From Amycolatopsis echigonensis (lineage in GTDB: Bacteria; Actinomycetota; Actinomycetes; Mycobacteriales; Pseudonocardiaceae): DNA of 55,136 nucleotides. The first letter of the stretch is position 1, and each line of letters begins with the position of its first letter. The stretch lies in contig NZ_JACJHR010000062.1 in assembly GCF_014174495.1 (NCBI RefSeq), forward strand, positions 1-55,136. Direction: 5' to 3'. This document shows positions 33,317 to 40,564 of the stretch, in pieces. Below the pieces are notes generated by a model, which was given only the letters and a program-made list of their open reading frames with translations, did not search any database and was not told the origin of the DNA. The position numbers and the translations under genes were made by a program.

Positions 33317-34510
33317 GTGATCTCCGTCGACGCCTACCGCGAGACCGTGACCGAACTGCTCGGCCGCGCTCCTGTCCGCACTGTTCCCGTGGCTGAGGCC
33401 GCCGGGCTCGTCCTGGCCCGTGACGTGCTCGCCGGCGTGGCGCTGCCGCCCTTCGACAACTCCGCGATGGACGGGTACGCCGTGCGCGCCGCGGACGTCG
33501 CCGAGGCGCCGGTGACGCTCCCCGTGGCCGACGACATCCCGGCCGGCCGGGTCGACGTCAAACCGCTCGAATCGGGTACCGCTCAGCGGATCATGACCGG
33601 CGCGCCGCTGCCGCCGGGCGCGGACGCGATCGTGATGGTCGAGGACACCGACCGCGGTACGTCGGAAGTCCGGATCTCCCGCGCGGCCGCGGAAGGCAAC
33701 CACATCCGCCGGACCGGCGAGGACGTCACGAAGGGGGCCGTCGCCCTGCACGCGGGCACCGTCCTGAGCCACGCGCACCTCGGTCTCGCCGCGGCGGTCG
33801 GCCTGGCGGAACTGGAGGTGTACCGGCCGCTGTCGGTGCTGGTGGTGTCGACCGGCACGGAGCTGGTGGAAGCCCCGAACCCGTTGCAGCACGGGCAAAT
33901 CTACGAGTCGAACAGCGTGATGCTGGCGGCGGCGCTGCGGGAGCTCGGCTGTCAGGTCGAGGTCGTGCGGAGCGTCGTCGATGAGGTGGAGGAATTCCGC
34001 AAGATCATCGAGCCGCGCCTGGAGTCGGTGGACCTGCTGATCACTTCCGGCGGGGTGTCGGCGGGCGCGTACGAAGTGGTGAAGGACGCGCTGACCGGGC
34101 AGGGCGTGGAATTCCAGAAGATCGCGATGCAACCGGGCGGCCCGCAGGGGTGCGGCCGGTGGAACGGCGTGCCAGTGGTGACTCTGCCGGGGAACCCGGT
34201 GAGTGTGCTGGTGTCGTTCGAAGCGTTCCTGCGCCCGGCGGTGCTGTCGGCGATGGGCCATTCAGACGTGGACCGCCGACGAGTGCGGGCCCGGTTGACC
34301 GAGGACATGACCTCTCCAGCCGGACGACGCCAGTTCCGGAGGGGGTTCTTCACGCCGGTTCTCGGCGAGGTGACCGGAATGGTCGGGCCGAGGGGCGGGC
34401 CGGGATCGCATTTGCTGGCGGCGTTCACACAGGCGAACTGCCTGATTGTGCTGCCGGAGGAGGTTTCGGAGGTTTCGGAGGGGGATGAGGTTGAGGTGTT
34501 GCTGCTTTAG
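33317..34510 (+). CDS. moeA: Molybdopterin molybdenumtransferase MoeA
   Basis: Inserts molybdate into adenylylated molybdopterin, the last step of Moco synthesis. About 397 residues with the family blocks PPFDNSAMDGYAVR, RIMTGAPLPPGADAIVMVED, VSTGTELV, ITSGGVSAGAYEVVKDAL (MoCF-type nucleotide-binding) and VTLPGNPVSVLVSFE. GTG 33317 follows AGGGAGG by 9 bases; ATG 33308 would abut it. No other Moco genes are present. Position near groEL recalls mycobacterial moeA2. Its TAG stop overlaps the convergent MFS stop. Confidence 0.93.
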   Translation: MISVDAYRETVTELLGRAPVRTVPVAEAAGLVLARDVLAGVALPPFDNSAMDGYAVRAADVAEAPVTLPVADDIPAGRVDVKPLESGTAQRIMTGAPLPPGADAIVMVEDTDRGTSEVRISRAAAEGNHIRRTGEDVTKGAVALHAGTVLSHAHLGLAAAVGLAELEVYRPLSVLVVSTGTELVEAPNPLQHGQIYESNSVMLAAALRELGCQVEVVRSVVDEVEEFRKIIEPRLESVDLLITSGGVSAGAYEVVKDALTGQGVEFQKIAMQPGGPQGCGRWNGVPVVTLPGNPVSVLVSFEAFLRPAVLSAMGHSDVDRRRVRARLTEDMTSPAGRRQFRRGFFTPVLGEVTGMVGPRGGPGSHLLAAFTQANCLIVLPEEVSEVSEGDEVEVLLL

Positions 34511-35730
34511 CGCTGGGCGAGAGGGGTTGCTGCCGGAAAATCCCGCGCCCGCCGCAACGGGCCCACGAGCAGCACTCCCAGCGAAGCCAGCTGAATGCCC
34601 ACCATCGCGAACATCGCCACCCGTACCCCGGCCGCTTGTCCGAGCGCTCCGCCCAGCAGCGCGCCCAGCGGGATCGTGCCGTAGTTGACCATCGCTGAAC
34701 TCGCGCTGATCCGTCCGTAGAGATGGCGCGGGCAATACCACTGCCGGAACGTCGCGCCCAGCACGTTCGACCCCACCACGCCCGCCGCGATTCCTGCTCC
34801 GGCAAGGACAAACAGCGTCAAGCCCCATCCCGGCTGAGCCAGCGGGCCCAGCAGCATCGCCGGGACTACCAGCGCTTCGCACCACAGGAAACCCCGAGCG
34901 GTGCCGGTCCGGCGGGCCACGCGGCTCACCAGCGTCGCGCCGAGCACTCCGCCGACCTCGCCTAGAGCGAGCACAAGTCCGACGGCACCCGGGCCTTGAC
35001 CAAGCACGTCAACCAGGAACACCACTGCCACCGCGAAAAAGCCGTTCAGGGCCAGGTTCGCGACCCCGCCGGACAAAACCAGCACCCGCAGGTAAGGGTC
35101 CCGGATCACGATTCGCATGCCCTCGGCGATTTCGGTGCGCAAGCGCGTTCGCGGGCGCGGAGATGGTTCGTCGGCGCGCAAAAAACCCAAGCATAGTGCG
35201 GAAAACCCGAAGCTCAGCGCATCCACGAGCACCCCGCTGACTGGTCCGAACGACGAAGCCAGCAGTCCAGCCAAACCAGGACCGCCGACTTGCGCGGCGG
35301 ACTCCGCACCCTGGAGCCGGACGTTGGCTCCCAATAGATCCGTATCGTCCACAACAGACGGAAGGAAAGCTCGATAGGCAAGGGAAAAGAAGACCTTAGC
35401 AAAGCCGCCCACTAAAGCGGCAGCTAAGAGCGCCCAGACAGAAAGAAAGCAAAAAGCCCACGAAACAGGAACGGCGAGAAAAGCAGCCATCTGGATGACG
35501 TCGCAGATGAGCATCACCCGCCGTTTAGGCCACCGGTCGACCCAAGCCCCGGCAGGCAACCCCACCGCGAGCCACGGAACCCACGCGGCAGCGGTCAGCG
35601 AAGCGACCTCGAACGTCGAGGCGTGCAGAACTAGCAACGCTACCAACGGAACCGACGCACTGGCCACCGCGCTGCCGACCGTGCTGACGGTCTGCCCAGT
35701 CCACAAGAAACGGAACGCGACGCCTCTCAC
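34507..35730 (-). CDS. MFS transporter, probable drug/efflux permease
   Basis: 407-residue major facilitator with about 12 hydrophobic segments; the loop 2-3 motif reads GAWVDRWPKRRVM. It resembles MFS_3/enterobactin-exporter-like efflux proteins of actinobacteria. Start GTG 35730 overlaps the upstream ArsR-type regulator stop by 4 bases, so both are co-translated; the regulator probably controls its own operon. Substrate unknown. Confidence 0.9.
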   Translation of the reverse strand: MRGVAFRFLWTGQTVSTVGSAVASASVPLVALLVLHASTFEVASLTAAAWVPWLAVGLPAGAWVDRWPKRRVMLICDVIQMAAFLAVPVSWAFCFLSVWALLAAALVGGFAKVFFSLAYRAFLPSVVDDTDLLGANVRLQGAESAAQVGGPGLAGLLASSFGPVSGVLVDALSFGFSALCLGFLRADEPSPRPRTRLRTEIAEGMRIVIRDPYLRVLVLSGGVANLALNGFFAVAVVFLVDVLGQGPGAVGLVLALGEVGGVLGATLVSRVARRTGTARGFLWCEALVVPAMLLGPLAQPGWGLTLFVLAGAGIAAGVVGSNVLGATFRQWYCPRHLYGRISASSAMVNYGTIPLGALLGGALGQAAGVRVAMFAMVGIQLASLGVLLVGPLRRARDFPAATPLAQR

Positions 35731-36272
35731 GGCTGCGCTCTGAAACCACGCCCAAACACGAAGACCGGCAGCCGTTCCGTCGAAGGATCAGAAGCCGCCT
35801 TAGCACCGAATTCCTGGAAAAGCGCGGTCATCCGATCGTTCAACTCCGCTAATTCCGCAGGCGTCAACCGCATCCACGCATCAGTCGAGAACCACGCGTC
35901 GCGCCATTCCTTCGGAGCCGTCTCCATTTCCGAAAGCCAGGCCCGCGACAACGTCGTCTGCCGATCGAGGCTCACCGCCTCCGCGACCTCCGCCACCGGG
36001 TCCCCAGCGAAGTCCGAAGTGACCCACGACAACGTGTCGGACGGGCGCCGCCACCACCGTTCTCGCCGATCCCGCGCCAACTCCGGCGCTTCGACCACCA
36101 GACCGGCCCCGGAAAGCACCTTCAAGTGGTGGCTCACGTTGCCCACCGCCTGCCCGGTTTTCTCCGCGAGCACCGACGCGGTGGCCGGGCCGTCCAGCTT
36201 CAGCATGTCCAGCAGGCGGCGGCGCAACGGATGCGACATCGCGGCCAGCACCTGGGAATCGCGGACCTCCAT
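35727..36272 (-). CDS. ArsR-type winged-helix transcriptional regulator
   Basis: 181-residue regulator with an N-terminal winged helix: LAAMSHPLRRRLLDMLKLDG, ATASVLAEKTGQAVGNVSHH and LKVLSGAGLVVEAPE. The C-terminal half, rich in Trp (RRERWWRRPSDTLSW), is a ligand or dimer extension found in DUF2250/HTH_20-like members; no metal-binding Cys pair is present, so it is probably not a metal sensor. ATG 36272 lies directly beside a 13-bp-arm inverted repeat. First gene of an operon with the MFS exporter. Confidence 0.9.
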   Translation of the reverse strand: MEVRDSQVLAAMSHPLRRRLLDMLKLDGPATASVLAEKTGQAVGNVSHHLKVLSGAGLVVEAPELARDRRERWWRRPSDTLSWVTSDFAGDPVAEVAEAVSLDRQTTLSRAWLSEMETAPKEWRDAWFSTDAWMRLTPAELAELNDRMTALFQEFGAKAASDPSTERLPVFVFGRGFRAQP

Positions 36273-36310
36273 ATTGCACAAGAGTAGTTGTACAATAACT
36301 CTTGTGCAAT
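36273..36310. promoter_or_regulatory. Operator-like inverted repeat between ArsR regulator and glsB-like gene
   Basis: Perfect arms ATTGCACAAGAGT and ACTCTTGTGCAAT separated by 12 bases that contain the inner palindrome TTGTACAA. It begins one base upstream of the regulator start codon and lies 22 bases before the divergent small membrane protein, so one bound dimer pair could block both. Confidence 0.85.
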
Positions 36311-36332
36311 ACCCCGCGGGTATCCTCGAGGC

Positions 36333-36623
36333 ATGGGCATCATCCTGTGGATCGTCTTCGGCGCGCTGGTCGGCTGGATCGCGAACCTCGTGGTCGGCGG
36401 CCGGGAACGGCAGCGGCAGGGCTGTCTCGTCAGCGTGCTGGTCGGCGTGGTCGGGGCGGCCCTCGGCGGTTTCATCTACCGGCTCGCGACCGGTGAGCAG
36501 CAGCACTTCGACTTCGATTTCCCGAGCTTCGGCGTCGCCATCCTCGGCGCGGTCGTGCTGCTGCTCGTCCTGCGGCTGGTCGGAGCCGCGACCTCGAGCC
36601 GCCGCGATCGTGACCGTTGGTAA
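36333..36623 (+). CDS. GlsB/YeaQ/YmgE (transglycosylase-associated) membrane protein
   Basis: 96-residue protein with three hydrophobic segments and the family pattern GALVGWIANLVVGG then GVVGAALGGFIYR. These small proteins are linked to stress and stationary phase but have no defined activity. ATG 36333 is chosen over an in-frame start 15 codons upstream that would lie inside the operator. Confidence 0.88.
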   Translation: MGIILWIVFGALVGWIANLVVGGRERQRQGCLVSVLVGVVGAALGGFIYRLATGEQQHFDFDFPSFGVAILGAVVLLLVLRLVGAATSSRRDRDRW

Positions 36624-36662
36624 CGGTTTTCCGACGATCCGTCAGAACACCTGGTGTGCGGG

Positions 36663-36839
36663 CTAAACTGATCCGTTCCGCGGCCGGGTGCGTGCTTCGT
36701 CGGGGGACGCACGCACCCGGGCCGCGGCCCGCACGAGCCGAGCGGCGTGAACAGGGTCGACGAGCTGCGGAACGGGCGTCGAAACGACATCCCGGCGCCA
36801 GGCGCGCAACAGCTGCGCGAGCAGATCGGGTACCGCCAT
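36663..36839 (-). CDS. Small hypothetical protein (58 residues)
   Basis: ATG 36839 has GAGGGAG at ideal spacing. The product begins MAVPDLLAQLLRAWRRDV, an amphipathic basic helix, and continues with VHAARLVRAAARVRA. I do not recognise it. Against it: a strong GC hairpin (36679-36726) falls inside its last third. For it: the ribosome binding site and acceptable codon bias. The remainder of the gap 36624-37064 shows nothing else. Confidence 0.4.
   Translation of the reverse strand: MAVPDLLAQLLRAWRRDVVSTPVPQLVDPVHAARLVRAAARVRASPDEARTRPRNGSV
36679..36726. terminator. GC-rich hairpin, possible terminator of the glsB-like gene
   Basis: Arms CGCGG-CCGGGTGCGTGC and GCACGCACCCGG-GCCGCG with one bulge and a 13-base loop, 55 bases after the stop at 36623. 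No T-run follows, so the call is tentative. Confidence 0.45.
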
Positions 36840-37064
36840 CGTCTCCCTCGCCAGGTCGGCCCGGGCACCGGTCCCGAGCGGCGTCAACTACTCGGTGTTA
36901 TCGGATTGTTCGACGCGTCGTTACCGGTTTGTGGTCGCGCCCACCCGTGCCGCGGCGACCCTTACGACCAGGGGCCGCCGGGTCCGCCGCAGGCGGGCGG
37001 TAGCGTGGGGAAGCCCAAATCGGACCCTTACACCGACCGAGACGAACAGCGGGGAACTCGACCC

Positions 37065-37778
37065 ATGAGCGGCCAGCCCACCGGTAACCCCCTCGCGCAC
37101 GCTGTCCAGCTGGCCCGCGAGACGTTCCCGCCGATGCACCCGGCAGGACGGCCGTTCCTCTTCGGCGGCCTCGCCGCGACGCTCGTGCTGCGCCGGTTCT
37201 CCAAGCGCCTCGGCGTGGTCGGCGGGCTCGCCACCGCGGGCATGGCGGCGTTCTTCCGCGAGCCGAAGCGCGTGCCCCCGGCGCGGGACAACGTCGCGAT
37301 CTCGGCCGCCGACGGCACCGTCTCGCTCATCGAGGAAGCGGTCCCGCCCGCCGAGCTCGGCCTTCCCGCCGAACCGCGGATGCGGGTGAGCGTCTTCCTG
37401 TCGGTCTACGACGTGCACGTCCAGCGCACGCCGGCGGCGGGCGTGATCTCGAAGGTCGCGTACAAGCCGGGCAAATTCCTTTCCGCGGACCTCGACAAGG
37501 CGAGCGAGGTCAACGAGCGCAATTCGCTGGTGCTGCACACCGTCGACGGCCACGAGCTCGTCGTCGTGCAGATCGCCGGGCTGGTCGCGCGCCGCATCCG
37601 GTGCGACGTCCGCGAGGGCGACAAGGTGTCCGCGGGCGACACCTACGGCATCATCCGCTTCGGCTCGCGCGTCGACACTTACCTGCCGCCAGGCAGCCGG
37701 GTCGTGGTGGCCAAGGGCCAGCGCACCGTTGGCGGCGAAACCGTGCTCGCCGAACTTCCTGTGCAGGGAGAAAGCTGA
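37065..37778 (+). CDS. psd: Phosphatidylserine decarboxylase proenzyme
   Basis: Membrane-associated pyruvoyl enzyme converting phosphatidylserine to phosphatidylethanolamine. The 237-residue short form matches the actinobacterial/archaeal class: FFREPKRVPP, ISAADGTVSLIE, the VFLSVYDVHVQRTP block with catalytic His, and the self-cleavage site GS in IIRFGSRVDTYLPPG (Ser about 201, precursor of the pyruvoyl group). ATG 37065 is the start giving this standard length. The pssA start follows by 2 bases, so substrate-making and substrate-using enzymes are co-expressed. Confidence 0.95.
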   Translation: MSGQPTGNPLAHAVQLARETFPPMHPAGRPFLFGGLAATLVLRRFSKRLGVVGGLATAGMAAFFREPKRVPPARDNVAISAADGTVSLIEEAVPPAELGLPAEPRMRVSVFLSVYDVHVQRTPAAGVISKVAYKPGKFLSADLDKASEVNERNSLVLHTVDGHELVVVQIAGLVARRIRCDVREGDKVSAGDTYGIIRFGSRVDTYLPPGSRVVVAKGQRTVGGETVLAELPVQGES

Positions 37779-37780
37779 CC

Positions 37781-38749
37781 ATGGTCCGCGTGACCACCCC
37801 GGGCGTCCGGCTGCTGCCGAACGCGATCACCGTGCTCGCGCTCTGCGCCGGTCTCTCCTCGGTGCAGTTCGCCCTCACCGGGAACTACGCCATGTCGATC
37901 GGCTCGATCGGCATCGCCGCCGTCCTCGACAGCCTCGACGGCCGCATCGCCCGGCTGCTCGACGCGACGTCCAAAATGGGAGCCGAACTCGACTCGCTGT
38001 CCGACGGCATCTCGTTCGGCGTCGCGCCCGCGCTGGTGCTCTACGTCTGGCAGTCGCACGGGGACCGCATCGGCTGGGTCGCGTCGCTGATCTTCGCGGT
38101 CTGCATGATCCTGCGACTCGCCCGCTTCAACACGCTGCTCGACGACACCGACCAGCCGCCGTACGCGGCCGAGTTTTTCGTCGGCGTGCCCGCACCGGCC
38201 GGCGGTCTGGTCGCGATGCTGCCGCTGATCGCCACGCTGCAGTGGGGCGAGGGCTGGTGGTCCCAGCAGTACGTCGTCTTCGTGTGGACCATCGCGGTCG
38301 CCGCGCTCCTGATCAGCCGCATCCCGACGCTGTCGCTGAAGACCGTGAAGGCTCCGGCGAAAGCGATCGCGCCGATCCTGGTCGGCGTCGGCCTGCTGGC
38401 CGCCGCGATCATCGTGTTCCCGTTGGTGGCGCTGGCGATCGCACTGGTGCTGTACCTGCTGCACATCCCGTATTCGGTCTACCGGCACCGCTGGCTCGCC
38501 GCGCACCCGGAGGCCTGGGAGGTGCCGCCGCGGGAGCGCCGCGCGATCCGCCGGGCCCGCAGCCACCGACGGCTGCGGTTGCGCCCGGCCTCGGGCCGCG
38601 TCGCCGGTGCGGCGATGCGCGCGGTGCGGCGGACGAACTCGGACCTGGTGCGGAGCCGGAATCTGCGGGAGCGGGACCACAGCTCGGCCACGTCCGGGCC
38701 TACCCAGCGGCGGCGCAGCTGGCGTCGGATCGGCATCCGGCGCCGGTAG
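37781..38749 (+). CDS. pssA: CDP-diacylglycerol--serine O-phosphatidyltransferase
   Basis: Makes phosphatidylserine from CDP-diacylglycerol and serine, feeding the upstream psd enzyme. The 322-residue membrane protein has the complete CDP-alcohol transferase motif: Asp53-Gly54, Ala57-Arg58, Gly67, Asp71 and Asp75 in DSLDGRIARLLDATSKMGAE. About eight hydrophobic segments follow. The C-terminus carries an unusual about 80-residue Arg/Ser-rich tail, probably cytoplasmic. Confidence 0.95.
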   Translation: MVRVTTPGVRLLPNAITVLALCAGLSSVQFALTGNYAMSIGSIGIAAVLDSLDGRIARLLDATSKMGAELDSLSDGISFGVAPALVLYVWQSHGDRIGWVASLIFAVCMILRLARFNTLLDDTDQPPYAAEFFVGVPAPAGGLVAMLPLIATLQWGEGWWSQQYVVFVWTIAVAALLISRIPTLSLKTVKAPAKAIAPILVGVGLLAAAIIVFPLVALAIALVLYLLHIPYSVYRHRWLAAHPEAWEVPPRERRAIRRARSHRRLRLRPASGRVAGAAMRAVRRTNSDLVRSRNLRERDHSSATSGPTQRRRSWRRIGIRRR

Positions 38750-38957
38750 GTTCAGTCCCTTCCCCAGCGCGGACACCAGCAGGTCCGGTTGCGTCTCGAA
38801 ATCCGGTCGGCAGTCGGCCTCGAACATCCGGGCCACGAGGCCGTCCAGCAGATCGGCCTGCTCGCGGTGGCCTACTCGACCCAGCGCGAGTTCGCCCCCG
38901 CCAGCCGCCCGCCGGTGGACGACATCCTTTCCTTCGACGGCTGGACGCGGCAGTAGC
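38750..38957. other. Gap with coding-like fragments
   Basis: Both strands show short protein-like stretches without an intact gene. The minus strand gives EQADLLDGLVARMFEADC then RPDFETQPDLLVSALGKG (38757-38870), reminiscent of a regulator C-terminus. The plus strand gives QIGLLAVAYSTQREFAPASR then PPVDDILSFDGWTRQ and a stop at 38956. At most one is a remnant; I cannot decide which. Confidence 0.3.
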
Positions 38958-39593
38958 TCAGGCGGCGAACACCGCGCGAACCACAGACTCGTCGCCGTCG
39001 ATTTCGAGCATCCCGAGGGCTCGGGCGTCGTCGAGCGCGAGAGCGCCCGCGGCGAGGCCGAGGACGCAGGCCGGATCAGCGCGGACGGTGGCGTCGAGGT
39101 CGCGGCCGTCCTGTGGGCTGACCTCGAAGCCGGAGCGCGTCGCGCGGAGCTGGAAGGGCGGGCCGCCGATGTCAAGGCCGACCGTCGCCGCGGTTCGGAT
39201 CTTGACCCTGGCGTTGAGCAGGGCGGGAACGGCGAGCGCGAGCCATTCGGGGCGGAACGAATCGCCCTCCGGGCCGCGGACCATCAACGGCGTGGACCAA
39301 CGGATCAGGCTCTCGATCGGTTCGCGCAGCTCAGCGCCCCATGACGTGAGGGCGTACTCGACCGCATTGCCCTTGCCCGCCAGCCGCCGCTCCACCACAC
39401 CCGCGGCCTCGAGGTCGCGGAGCCGGTCGGCGAGGAGGTTGGTCGCGATGCCCGGGAGCCCGTCGATCAGGTCCCGGTAGCGCGCGGGGCCGAGCAGGAG
39501 CTGGCGGACGATCAGCAGGTTCCACCGGTCGCCGACGATTTCGAGGGACCGGGCGAGCCCGCAGTACTGGCCGTAGCTGCGCATTATGTCCAT
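38958..39593 (-). CDS. HxlR-family regulator with C-terminal SCP2-like domain
   Basis: 211-residue regulator. The HxlR winged helix spans about 1-105: YGQYCGLARSLEIVGDRWNL, LIVRQLLLGPARYRDLIDGL, and IATNLLADRLRDLEAAGVV. The C-terminal part (about 125-211) resembles a sterol-carrier/alkylsulfatase-like ligand domain common in actinobacterial HxlR proteins. ATG 39593 sits next to two inverted repeats and is divergent from the hydrolase, whose gene it probably regulates. Confidence 0.9.
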   Translation of the reverse strand: MDIMRSYGQYCGLARSLEIVGDRWNLLIVRQLLLGPARYRDLIDGLPGIATNLLADRLRDLEAAGVVERRLAGKGNAVEYALTSWGAELREPIESLIRWSTPLMVRGPEGDSFRPEWLALAVPALLNARVKIRTAATVGLDIGGPPFQLRATRSGFEVSPQDGRDLDATVRADPACVLGLAAGALALDDARALGMLEIDGDESVVRAVFAA

Positions 39594-39595
39594 CC

Positions 39596-39631
39596 ACTTG
39601 ACAATCTCAAGTACGCTTGTCGTGCTCAAGC
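39596..39631. promoter_or_regulatory. Two tandem operator-like sites for the HxlR regulator
   Basis: Site 1 (39596-39612): ACTTGA, five bases, TCAAGT, perfect. Site 2 (39615-39631): GCTTG, seven bases, CAAGC. Both are 17 bp long with centres 19 bp apart, filling the 50-bp spacer between the divergent start codons. Confidence 0.8.
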
Positions 39632-39643
39632 ATAGGGGGCGAC

Positions 39644-40519
39644 ATGGCTGAGAGCGCACGGCCCGCCTGGGTCGATGACGACTTGTTCCCGTTCAAGAGC
39701 CGGTTTGCCGACATCGACGGGCACACCGTCCATTACGTCGACGAGGGTTCCGGCCCGACTCTGCTGCTCCTGCACGGCAATCCGACCTGGTCATTCCTCT
39801 GGCGCGACGTGATCCGCGCACTCCGCGAAGACTTCCGGTGCGTCGCCCTCGACTATCCGGGCTTCGGACTGTCGACGGCACGGCCCGGTTACCGCTACCT
39901 GCCCGAGGAACACGCCGACGTGGTCACCGGTTTCGTCGACGCGCTCGGCCTCAGCGGGGCCACCCTGGTCGGACAGGACTGGGGCGGGCCGATCGGCCTC
40001 GCTGCCGCGCAGCGCAGACCGGGTGTGTTCGAGCGGCTGGTCCTCGTCAACACCTGGGCCTGGCCGGTCAACGGCGACCCGTACTTCGAGGCGTTCGGGC
40101 TCCTCGGCGGCGGACCGCCGATCCGCTTTCTGGCCCGGCGGCTCAACCTCGTCGTCAAGGCGTTCCTCCCCATGGGCCACCGCAAGCGGAAGCTGACCGC
40201 GGCCGAAATGACCCACTACCGTCGCGCGATGGACACGCCCGAGCGACGCCAGGCCTCCGGCGTGCTCCCCGGCCGAATTCTCGGCAGCCGGGCCTTCTTC
40301 GCCGAGGTCGAGGCCGGCCTTCCCGCTCTCGCCGAACTGCCGACCCTGATCGTGTGGGGCAACGCTCAGATCGGCTTCCGCACCCGGGAACGCGAACGGC
40401 TGGAAGCGACCTTCCCCCATCACCAGACCGTGACCCTTGACGGCGTAGGGCTTTACGTGGAGTCCGACGCGCCCGAGGAGTTCGTCGCCGCGATCCGCGA
40501 CTGGTCCGCGACGCAGTAA
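39644..40519 (+). CDS. Haloalkane-dehalogenase-like alpha/beta hydrolase lacking triad Asp and His
   Basis: 291-residue alpha/beta hydrolase whose closest visible pattern is the haloalkane dehalogenase group: LLLLHGNPTWSFLWR oxyanion region, nucleophile Asp112 next to Trp113 in GQDWGGPIG, and NTWAWP typical of the HLD-III branch. The acid position after strand 7, normally Asp in WGxxDxxF, is Gln242 (WGNAQIGF). The base position, normally His in GAGHYVxEDAPEE, is Leu270 (GVGLYVESDAPEE); CTT differs from CAT by one base. Two of three catalytic residues are thus missing, so hydrolysis by the usual route is unlikely. ATG 39644 follows a GGGGG tract. It is controlled by tandem HxlR-type operators. 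Confidence 0.85.
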   Translation: MAESARPAWVDDDLFPFKSRFADIDGHTVHYVDEGSGPTLLLLHGNPTWSFLWRDVIRALREDFRCVALDYPGFGLSTARPGYRYLPEEHADVVTGFVDALGLSGATLVGQDWGGPIGLAAAQRRPGVFERLVLVNTWAWPVNGDPYFEAFGLLGGGPPIRFLARRLNLVVKAFLPMGHRKRKLTAAEMTHYRRAMDTPERRQASGVLPGRILGSRAFFAEVEAGLPALAELPTLIVWGNAQIGFRTRERERLEATFPHHQTVTLDGVGLYVESDAPEEFVAAIRDWSATQ

Positions 40520-40564
40520 GCGCGGTTCTCTCGTTCGCCCATAACCGCCCGCCGGTTCATTAGG

